From positions 1-32,339 of the forward strand of contig QUFC01000045.1 of assembly GCA_003478355.1 (NCBI GenBank): 32,339 bases of DNA. The letters are read 5' to 3'. The notes under the pieces were generated by a model. It searched no databases. It was not told where the DNA came from and was given only the letters and a program-made list of their open reading frames with translations. The translations under genes and the position numbers were made by a program. Position 1 is the stretch's first letter, and each line of letters opens with the position of its first letter. The DNA comes from Lachnospiraceae bacterium AM48-27BH. GTDB taxonomy: Bacteria; Bacillota; Clostridia; Lachnospirales; Lachnospiraceae. Below are positions 1-6,499 of this stretch, piece by piece.

Positions 1-67
1 GACGAATGATATTTCTTTTTCCGTCGGTCATTTGTACTCTGTGTACAGGTTTCTTTTGTCTTGCCAT
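1..67 (-). CDS. IS256-family transposase, N-terminal fragment cut by the window edge
   Basis: The first 22 codons of a transposase are visible, beginning MARQKKPVHRVQMTDGKRN and reading off the left edge. They resemble the start of the second IS256 transposase in this window, whose N-terminus shares an MxxxKK...MTxGKRNxI pattern. Its 5' untranslated sequence is also clearly homologous to that copy: an AGGAGG-type RBS followed by CCTTTTATT before the ATG. The two proteins differ at many residues, so these are related but distinct elements. Whether this copy is intact cannot be judged. Confidence 0.7.
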   Translation of the reverse strand, partial: MARQKKPVHRVQMTDGKRNIIR

Positions 68-144
68 AATAAAAGGCCCTCCTAATGATATTTATTTTAT
101 CATAGAAGGACCTTATGATGGTTATTTTACAGAAAAAGTTTCAC
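1..144 (-). mobile_element. 5' end of an IS256-family insertion sequence
   Basis: This stretch holds the transposase start and 5' leader. A conserved TTTACAG ends exactly 65 bases beyond the start codon both here (to 132) and in the second IS256 copy (to 6287). The two leaders also share a TTTCA block (139-143 here, 6294-6298 there), after which similarity stops, so the element probably ends near 143-145. The rest of the element lies outside the window. No target duplication could be assigned. Confidence 0.55.
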
Positions 145-180
145 AGGCTCTCTAACAACTACACTTTTATGGTACTAAAT

Positions 181-224
181 AACCTCCAAACTGAGTAATT
201 TTATCTTACATCAGTTTGGAGGTT
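181..224 (-). terminator. 14-bp perfect inverted repeat downstream of the RiPP precursor
   Basis: The arms 181-194 and 211-224 are perfectly complementary over 14 bp (AACCTCCAAACTGA and its complement), with a 16-base loop. The hairpin lies 50 bases past the precursor stop codon. On the minus strand it is followed by a weak T-rich stretch (TTATTTAGT). It is the obvious candidate for transcription termination or 3' mRNA protection of the cassette. It is not a textbook U-tract terminator. Confidence 0.5.
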
Positions 225-273
225 TACACAAACTTTGGGATGCTCCTGTTCTTTTAAACATAACGTAGCAAAA

Positions 274-381
274 TTACTTGCATGAGCCGTCATGATCATT
301 AGAATCAGGTCCACAACTTCCGCCTCCTAAGTAACAAGCTCCAACCTGTTCTTCAGAAGTAGTTCCTTTAATTACTACCAT
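274..381 (-). CDS. putative RiPP precursor peptide (35 aa, Cys/Gly/Asp-rich)
   Basis: A 35-residue peptide is encoded from ATG at 381 to TAA at 274. The start is preceded by AAAGGAGGA with 7 bases of spacing, one of the best RBSs in the window. The first 13 residues (MVVIKGTTSEEQV) look like a short leader. The rest is Gly-rich with Cys16, Cys23 and Cys34, a YLGGG stretch, and an acidic DSNDHD segment between the last two cysteines. It lies 37 bases downstream of two tandem radical SAM/SPASM maturases in the same orientation, the usual setting of a ribosomal peptide that receives thioether or carbon-carbon crosslinks. LGG|G could be a double-glycine cleavage site, but that is speculative. I do not recognise the sequence as a named family: it lacks the six-cysteine SCIFF pattern and KxxxW. 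Existence as a coding gene is well supported; function is inferred from context. Confidence 0.72.
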   Translation of the reverse strand: MVVIKGTTSEEQVGACYLGGGSCGPDSNDHDGSCK

Positions 382-418
382 AACCTTATCCTCCTTTCAC
401 AATTATTCTACATTTAAA

Positions 419-1636
419 CTATAGTGTATCTAAATAGTATTGTAGTTTCATCTTAACAAGTTCTTCTGAGTTCATACATCCTTTTTTTCCATTTATAAAC
501 TCATAAATACAACCACCACCGCACAAAGGAAACACTTTACAATCTCTACACATCACATTTATCCTATTGACTTTCCATTTGCTCAGTTCATCTTGATTTG
601 TTTCACCATCTAAATTACCAACGATACTTTTACAATCTCTATCACATTTTATTATATATCCAGAAGGTAAATACAACTTACTATACTCACTCCCTGCCAA
701 ACACGTATTAAAGTTGTTTTTTATGGAGCCCAATATATCTCTACAAAAACCACATTCAACCAGTTTTTTAAAGATGGTAAAATCATTTATCGCCGAAGAT
801 TTCTTACTATTATCTGTATCACTTCTGAATATTTTATTTGCATAAACAACCACGTCTTTTTTTTGTGGTAACAAATCGCTAAGAACATCTATTAATTCTA
901 GTATTTCGTTAACATTGTTATCATCATAATTGATTCTGATCTGTATCCTTATACCCGCCTTTATTATTGCTCGAATACGTTCAATCACTAAATCAAATCC
1001 ATTATCAAAATTGTATCCTTTTATATTTTCATAAGTTGTTTTTAATCCATCAATTGTTATTTGAACTGCCTTCAAGTTCCATTCTGCAACAGCATGTTCA
1101 ATCAATTTATCAGAAAACAGCACTCCATTAGTATAAATTGAACTTCTAAATTCAACATCCGAAGGAAGCGACTTTTTTAATTTTTTTGCTATAACATCTA
1201 TTACATTTACATTCAAAAGTGGTTCACCGCCAAACCAAATTACATACAATTTTTTTGAATTACCCTGCCTACCAAGAATATAATCAACGATTTTATTTGC
1301 TGTTTGCAAGGACATACTTTCCCGAACAAAACTATCTTCAAAACAATAGTGACAATGTGCATTACAGTATGTTGTGGTATAAATTGTATGACTTCTTATT
1401 GTTTCGTTGTCCCGAGCAATATTTGAATTAATAATATCTACAATCTCCTCATACTCATCATCAAAATCATTAACATAAATCCCTAAATCAGATAGTTCTT
1501 TTTCATACTCTGCGCTTATTCCCTCATACCTTGTCCATTCATCGTTGTCCAAAATTATACAATTTCGAGTTTTTGTATTAAATATTAAATTTTTATCTTT
1601 ATGTTTAACTTCTATATTATACTTGGACTTTTTCAT
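419..1636 (-). CDS. radical SAM/SPASM peptide maturase (second of tandem pair)
   Basis: This 405-residue enzyme probably modifies the small peptide encoded just downstream, using a SAM-cleaving 4Fe-4S cluster plus auxiliary clusters. The radical SAM motif CNAHCHYC is Cys91/95/98 (Cx3Cx2C), followed by WFGGEP near 134-139. The C-terminal SPASM region has Cys312, Cys331, Cys335 and then Cx2Cx5Cx3C (Cys363/366/372/376, reading CGGGC) and Cys387. The first 80 residues form an N-terminal domain of the kind often seen in peptide maturases. The ORF opens at 1651, but I prefer ATG 1636 because MKKSKYNI aligns with MKLSKYNI of its partner. It overlaps the upstream maturase gene by about 20 bases, implying translational coupling. 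Which crosslink it makes cannot be read from sequence. Confidence 0.85.
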   Translation of the reverse strand: MKKSKYNIEVKHKDKNLIFNTKTRNCIILDNDEWTRYEGISAEYEKELSDLGIYVNDFDDEYEEIVDIINSNIARDNETIRSHTIYTTTYCNAHCHYCFEDSFVRESMSLQTANKIVDYILGRQGNSKKLYVIWFGGEPLLNVNVIDVIAKKLKKSLPSDVEFRSSIYTNGVLFSDKLIEHAVAEWNLKAVQITIDGLKTTYENIKGYNFDNGFDLVIERIRAIIKAGIRIQIRINYDDNNVNEILELIDVLSDLLPQKKDVVVYANKIFRSDTDNSKKSSAINDFTIFKKLVECGFCRDILGSIKNNFNTCLAGSEYSKLYLPSGYIIKCDRDCKSIVGNLDGETNQDELSKWKVNRINVMCRDCKVFPLCGGGCIYEFINGKKGCMNSEELVKMKLQYYLDTL

Positions 1637-2882
1637 TTTCTTCTTCACCATTTAAACATTTATCCAGATACGCAATTAATTTGTGTTTTATTAATTTTTC
1701 TGAAACAAAACAACCCTTTTTTTTATTGTACTTTTCATACTTGCACCCTCCTCCACATACTGGAAAAAGATTACATAACATACACTCTTCATTCATCAAT
1801 CCGCTACACCACTTTGATACTAGCTTATTTTTAATTCCACAAGATACATCACCTACAATATCACCTTTAGATATTGCTTGCGCACATTTTCCAATATCAC
1901 CATTTGGCAAATACATTTCATTATATAAATTTCCAGCAGTACATGAAATCATATTGGGCTTAATTGTTTCCAATATATCCTCTATAAAACCTTTCAAATA
2001 CAATTCATCCCATATTTTTATGTCATTATCTACACTTGCAGCTTTACTATTGTCCTTATTATCATCTGAAAATATTTTATGTGCATATACAAATAACATC
2101 GTTTTATCCATAAACTCCTCAGAAAGATAGTCAATAAGATCAAGTATCTCACCAACGTTATCATCACTGTAATTTATGCGGATTCTAACTTTAATTCCTG
2201 CTTTCATTAGTGTGTGAATGTTAGTAATTATTCTTTCAAAAGAATCTTTAAAACCATATTTTTTAATTTCTTCATATGTTGTCTTTAATCCATCTATTGT
2301 AATTTGAACAGAACCCAAATTCCAAGTTTCGATTGCTCTACTAACTGTTGGTTCGTCAAATAATATCCCATTTGTTATCATAAAAGAATTATATTCCACA
2401 TCATTTGGTAAATCTTTCTTTAATTTACAAGATATGTAATCCATAATATCCTTATTAAGCAATGGTTCCCCACCAAACCATGTAATAGTAAGCTGTTTTG
2501 CATTTCCTTGTATATCAAGTATTCTTTCAACCACTTTATCTGCAATGGACTTATCCATTGCCTCACCTACAACATTCTTTTCAAAGCAATAGTAACATTT
2601 TGCATTACATTTAGTCGTTGTATAAATTCTATGTTTTCTACACTTTTGATTATATAAGTCAGTATTCCTCTGATAATAATAAAAAGCCTCATTCAATTCA
2701 TCATATTCATCTTCAACATACATACCTAATTCATTGAATATAATTAAATCATCATCTGTGGCAATATTTAAAAAACTATTATACTCATTTTCATCTAAAA
2801 TAACACAAGTTGATTTCAGCAAATTATAAATCAACCATTTGCCTTTAGAACATACACATATATTATATTTCGACAATTTCAT
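1617..2882 (-). CDS. radical SAM/SPASM peptide maturase (first of tandem pair)
   Basis: This 421-residue paralogue of the following gene shares YTTTxCNAxCxYCFE, WFGGEPLLN, QITIDGLKTTYE and the CGGGCxYE block. The radical SAM cysteines are Cys92/96/99. SPASM-type ligands are Cys314, Cys333, Cys367, Cys370, Cys376, Cys380 and Cys391. The ORF can be opened at 2894, but GGTGATAGAG sits directly before ATG 2882 and MKLSKYNI matches the partner, so 2882 is chosen. It is the first gene of the cassette; its 3' end (CLNGEEENEKVQV) is read in another frame as the start of the second maturase. It has additional cysteines around 348 and 359 not matched in its partner, which may mark a different substrate position or chemistry. 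Peptide maturase is the family expectation; the substrate is inferred. Confidence 0.85.
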   Translation of the reverse strand: MKLSKYNICVCSKGKWLIYNLLKSTCVILDENEYNSFLNIATDDDLIIFNELGMYVEDEYDELNEAFYYYQRNTDLYNQKCRKHRIYTTTKCNAKCYYCFEKNVVGEAMDKSIADKVVERILDIQGNAKQLTITWFGGEPLLNKDIMDYISCKLKKDLPNDVEYNSFMITNGILFDEPTVSRAIETWNLGSVQITIDGLKTTYEEIKKYGFKDSFERIITNIHTLMKAGIKVRIRINYSDDNVGEILDLIDYLSEEFMDKTMLFVYAHKIFSDDNKDNSKAASVDNDIKIWDELYLKGFIEDILETIKPNMISCTAGNLYNEMYLPNGDIGKCAQAISKGDIVGDVSCGIKNKLVSKWCSGLMNEECMLCNLFPVCGGGCKYEKYNKKKGCFVSEKLIKHKLIAYLDKCLNGEEENEKVQV

Positions 2883-3028
2883 CTCTATCACCATCAGTTA
2901 ATATTAATAAATTATTTTATGCTTCATCACTTCACAGATCATTTCTTCAGTTTTAGTATTATTCTGAAAAAACGCGACCAACGCCAAAATTATTGTTATA
3001 CTAGCTTCTTTTTTTCAATCTCTATACT

Positions 3029-3063
3029 ATTATATGTCTTACACTTTGTCGCTTCCAGCGACA
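3029..3063 (-). promoter_or_regulatory. putative promoter -10 with palindromic operator-like site for the RiPP operon
   Basis: On the minus strand a perfect TATAAT (3029-3034) lies about 147 bases before the first maturase start. A 7-bp perfect palindrome with a 3-base centre (TGTCGCT-GGA-AGCGACA, 3047-3063) covers the place where the -35 box should be, and no good TTGACA is seen there. This suggests a regulated or activator-dependent promoter. The rest of 2883-3127 shows no convincing gene. Confidence 0.35.
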
Positions 3064-3127
3064 CAATGTAATCTTATCATACATTTCTCAATAATTAAAC
3101 TCTTTTTTCATTATTATAATATTTCTG

Positions 3128-3152
3128 CGTTACAGTTCAGCCTTGCGGCTGA
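3128..3152. repeat. IS66 terminal inverted repeat, left
   Basis: The 25 bases start CGTTACAGTTCAGCC and are the reverse complement of 4921-4945 except for one position (G here, A there in the same orientation). The repeat itself contains a small internal palindrome, TCAGCC-TTGC-GGCTGA. Confidence 0.85.
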
Positions 3153-3172
3153 AACAACACATCTAACACCGG

Positions 3173-4635
3173 CTAGAAAATAGCCGGTGTTCCTATAAAG
3201 ATCTGTTTGATGTTCTCCATTAGATTCATTTTACGCCGTTTTAAGGTTTCTACGATGCTTAGGATCCGACAATACATCTCCTGTCCCTGTTTCTTACGGA
3301 ATCCGCCTGCCATTTTTTGACGGTTCTTTACTTTCCTCAGATCCCGTTCTGATATATTATTATCAAATGGTACCTCAGAACGCTTTATGAACAGCAAATG
3401 GTTTTCACGGTATTTTTCCAGACGGTTTAACAGGGCCGACTCTTCCTGCTTCGCGTATTTATGCTTCGTAGATTGGTTTTCTTCCCTTCTTTTTTCCAGA
3501 CAGTCTGTATACCTCTTTTCATAGTCTTTCCTTTTTTGAACAGAAAATTGCTCTTTTCCTTCTGCCTTTTGAGCTTTGCGTTCCCTGTTCATTTCACTCA
3601 ACAGATTGGTAAGTTTTTCTGACCATTGGTTTCCCACTTCTTCCGTATTCTTTTTTAGATATCTCAGGATATGTACATTGCACTCCGCATGGCTGTTCCA
3701 TACTGGTACAACGCCGTTTCATGGTCATGTAACAGGGTACCCTTATAGCGGCTGAAAAAGGAAAGTTTATCCAGCTCCGCTTTTGTTTTCTTTTCCATTC
3801 CATAATAAACAACCGCTTTTCCATCGCTTATATTTCGGATATAGCCCTGATTTCCATTCAGACTTACCGTTGTCGCGTCCGTTGCTACAACTGGCTGGTT
3901 CATCAGACATTCCTCCAGCTTACGAATTTCTGGTTTGGAAAGGTCAGAAAATTTCCGGCAGAAACTGTATACGCTGCCTTCTGACAGTTCCAGACATCCA
4001 TCTGACGCGTCATTCAAAAACGCGGCGATCCGGTCGTTGGACATCACTCCTTCTCTGTACAGATCTACGGCAAGGGATTTGATGATAGAACCGTATACGA
4101 CTTCGCTCCGGTATCCTTCGGTGATTTGGTAGTTCCCGTTGGCATCCGGATAGATCTGGATTTCCCGGATGACAGGCTGTACGCGCAGGCCTATCACATA
4201 GCGGACGCGGTATCCTTTTTCAGATACCTCTCCGACCATTTCGATCTCATGAAGGTATTTTCCGCTGGCCAGCTTTTCCAGGACTTTCTAACTGGACAGG
4301 TTTGTCCCTTTATGGCCGGTCTGGCTCCCGTTTTTTTCTCGCTTTTTTCAGTCATTGTAACTGTTTGCCAAACGGCTTGGCTTCTGGTCACTGGATGGAG
4401 GCTGGGATGTATTGGAACTGTCATGATTTAGTAGATTTCTCAGGCGGGTATTGTCCTCTGTCAGAAGTTCATTTTCTTTCCGAAGCTTTTTGTTTTCTTT
4501 TTTCAGATCCGATATTTCATTGTTTAACCCAGATATTTTTTGATCCGTTTCTTTTTTCATGAAGTCAAGACGTGCCATAACCTTTACCAGCTCATCATAT
4601 ACACTTTTTCCGTAATGTCCGCCTGCCATAGCCAT
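3173..4635 (-). pseudogene. IS66-family transposase, inactivated by two stops and a frameshift
   Basis: Read through its lesions, this is a full-length IS66 transposase. It has an N-terminal leucine-rich coiled coil (KKENKKLRKENELL), the PPSSD and GxQTGHKGT zinc-finger-side motifs, a central DDE domain (VVATDATTV), and a C-terminal part with NNISERDLRxVKxRQKxAGGFR, which contains the catalytic Glu. The reading frame is broken by TGA at 4348-4350, TAG at 4288-4290 and a one-base deletion near 3689-3693, where the frame after GTA should continue HAECNVHIL. Both stops are explained by a single C-to-T change (CGA to TGA, CAG to TAG). ATG 4635 (MAMAGGHYGKS) is taken as the start because that is where family similarity begins. 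The element cannot transpose on its own. Confidence 0.8.
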
Positions 4636-4920
4636 TTCCGCCTTGAACGTGATAAAACAATCATAGCACAAAACGGAAAGAACTACAAATTTTACGAAAA
4701 TACGGATTGGCAAAATGACGGGGGACAAGGTTCCAAATCGGATGGTTCTTTTTTCTTTCTATCCACAAAGCTGACCGGAAAATGCCGATAAATGTATTTG
4801 TGGAAAAAGGAAATATCCGGATTCCAACTTAGAAGCCTGTTATATAGAAGAAAAAAGAGAAGGGACTGTGAATAAGTCCTCTTCTCAAAAAATAAAATTT
4901 CTCTGTTTTTCATATATGCA

Positions 4921-4945
4921 TCAGCCGTAAGGCTGAACTGTAACG
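4921..4945. repeat. IS66 terminal inverted repeat, right
   Basis: This is the right-hand partner of 3128-3152, 24 of 25 bases complementary. It lies only 32 bases from the stop codon of the neighbouring IS256 transposase. The IS66 insertion has therefore probably removed or overlapped the 3' inverted repeat of that IS256 copy. Confidence 0.85.
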
Positions 4946-6300
4946 TATATTTACTCTTGATATTCCAGCTTTTGTTGCTATATCAGCATCCGGTCAGGGT
5001 ACATGATTTCCAGCTCGCCACGAACTTTTCCCCAGTTCCTGATTGGCATTGTCCACTTTTTTGCGATCTCGAAAGTTCCCAGATATAGGGCTTTCATAAG
5101 TGCCTGAGAGCTTGGAAATACACTGCGTTGCTTATTCAATCTACGATAGCAGGAATTCAGCGATTCTATGGCATTTGTAGTATAAAATGCGGTACGAACC
5201 TCCTTGGAAAACTTAAAGATTGGGGATATTGCATCCCAGTTTTCGTGCCAGCAATTCATCGCACTTGGATACTGAGCAGACCATTTTTCTGTTACAGACT
5301 CTAACTGCTTTCTGGCAGCTTCTTCATCTGCGGCGGTATAGATTGTCTTTAAATCTTTTGCAAATACTTTCATATCCTTGTTTGCAACGTATTTAAGCGT
5401 TTTTCTCACCATATGTACAATACAACGTTGCTACTTCGTTTTTGGAAATGCCGTAAAGATTGCATCCTTGATACCGGTCAAACCATCAGAGCAGAGAATG
5501 AGAATATCCTGAACTCCTCGGTTTTTTAGGCTGTTTAATACAGACAGCCAGTATTTACTACTTTCATTTTCGCCCACAACAATGCTTAGGACTTCTTTCA
5601 TGCCATCTTCATTGATACCAAGCACGACATATGCTGCATGTTTCCTGATCACCCCATCATCACGTACAGAAAAGTGTACCGCATCAATAAAAACGATAGG
5701 GTACACAGGGGACAAAGGACGATTCTGCCATTCCTCGATTCGTGGAAGGAGTTTATCTGTGATATCCGATACCATTCCTTCACTTACTTCAAAGCCGTAA
5801 GTATCCTCTATGGTTTCTGAAATCTGTCGTGTGGTCATTCCCTTTGCATACATTGAGATAATCTTGTCAGCAATCGAAGAAATATCTTTCTGACGTTTTG
5901 GAAGCACCTGCGGCTCAAAAGGACTCTGACGATCCTGAGGTACATCTACTTGAAATTCGCCATATTTACTGCGGACAGTCTTAGATTTCGTACCATTACG
6001 GTAGTTAGGCTCACCGGATCTTTCATAACGGTCATAGCCTAGATGGTCATCCATTTCCGTTTCAAGCATATCTTGAATTGTTCCGGAAAGCAGATCTTTT
6101 AAAGCATCCTGAATATCCTCAGCAGATTGGATATCGTACTCCTGAAGCAGCCCCTGGATAAGATTTCTTTTTCCTTCGGTCATTGGTTTTGGTTTGTAAA
6201 CTTCTTTTTTTCTGTTTGCCATAATAAAAGGCCTCCTATGATTTTAATATTTTATCATAGAAGGCCCTTGTATTGTTTAATTTACAGGGATTTTTTCAAC
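4946..6300 (-). mobile_element. IS256-family insertion sequence, 3' end probably truncated
   Basis: The element carries a single IS256-type transposase with an in-frame stop. Its 5' end is placed near 6298-6300 by comparison with the IS256 copy at the left window edge. On the 3' side no sequence complementary to TTTACAGGGATTTTTTCAAC is seen between the transposase stop and the IS66 repeat at 4945, so the end seems lost. The element separates the IS66 copy from a truncated plus-strand gene at 6291. Confidence 0.65.
4978..6222 (-). pseudogene. IS256-family (mutator-type) transposase with an amber stop
   Basis: Codons 1-263 read MANRKKEVYKPKPMTEGKR..., the DHLGY and YRNG motifs, the first catalytic Asp in FIDAVHFSVRDDG and the second in LCSDGLTGIKDA. 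A TAG at 5431-5433 interrupts the gene after AFPKTK. The same frame then continues QRCIVHMVRKTLKY and keeps the catalytic Glu in TTNAIESLNSCYRRL, ending at 4978. Total length of 414 codons is normal for the family. The stop is explained by CAG to TAG, giving KTKQQRCIVH. The start is set by GGAGG 9 bases upstream of ATG 6222. Deliberate read-through is conceivable but unsupported. Confidence 0.85.
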
Positions 6301-6432
6301 TCAAAAGAACAATCGAACACCACTGTCATCAATTTATTGAAAAAAGGAATGTCCCTGGATTTTATTCAATCCATTCTTCCTTCTCTCTCCATTGATGATA
6401 TCTTACTTTTACAGCAAAATCTTAACTGCTAA
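6291..6432 (+). pseudogene. C-terminal stub of a possible Rpn / PD-(D/E)XK nuclease-family gene
   Basis: Immediately past the IS256 end a plus-strand frame reads NSKEQSNTTVINLLKKGMSL, then DFIQSILPSLSIDDILLLQQ and a TAA at 6430-6432. The pattern (short helix, LLKxGMSxxxIxxxxxLSxxxI) is what the C-terminus of Rpn-family recombination-promoting nucleases usually looks like. Nothing else of the gene is present, so the insertion sequences appear to have replaced its 5' part. Assignment is from pattern memory and is tentative; the reading direction opposes all neighbours. Confidence 0.4.
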
Positions 6433-6452
6433 TTTTATTCTATTTATCACAG

Positions 6453-6485
6453 AAAGAGGAAATCCCGCCACGGAATTTTCTCTTT
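6453..6485 (-). terminator. possible terminator hairpin of the lepA operon
   Basis: The arms 6453-6467 and 6471-6485 pair over 15 positions with one mismatch and one wobble, around a 3-base loop. The hairpin starts 14 bases past the stop of the thioredoxin-reductase-like gene. On the minus strand no real U-run follows, so termination strength is uncertain. Confidence 0.35.
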
Positions 6486-6499
6486 CCATTCTCTATCCT

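Larger units (their letters stand above)
3128..4945 (-). mobile_element. degenerate IS66-family element (ISBst12-like, transposase only)
   Basis: The element is bounded by 25-bp terminal inverted repeats (3128-3152 and 4921-4945) that differ at one position. It contains one recognisable gene, a broken IS66-type TnpC transposase. No tnpA or tnpB accessory gene is visible, as in the ISBst12-like subgroup. The flanks (TATTTCTG on the left, TATATTTA on the right) are not an 8-bp target duplication, so either the junctions have changed or a deletion followed insertion. Positions 4636-4920 upstream of the transposase hold no gene; they contain an imperfect GAGAAG...CTTCTC hairpin near 4857-4887 and AT-rich leader sequence. 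Confidence 0.8.

Noticed and set aside
274..381. Assigning the peptide to SCIFF, Clo7bot or KxxxW (streptide) families
   Set aside because: Only three cysteines, no Lys-x3-Trp, and the leader does not match what I know of these families; naming it would be guesswork.
2917..3011. Short minus-strand reading frame ending ...EEMICEVMKHKIIY before the first maturase, as a second precursor
   Set aside because: It has no start codon with an RBS in the useful part and begins just after a stop; no Cys-rich core.
4692..4913. Minus-strand ORF of 73 codons inside the IS66 element
   Set aside because: It lies in the noncoding leader of the element, has no RBS and no recognisable domain.
3120..4953. Target site duplication for the IS66 element
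   Set aside because: The 8 bases on each side differ (TATTTCTG and TATATTTA); the shared ATATTT is at unequal distances.
5428..5436. Programmed stop-codon read-through in the IS256 transposase
   Set aside because: No stimulatory structure or known precedent in this family that I can point to; one C-to-T mutation explains it more simply.
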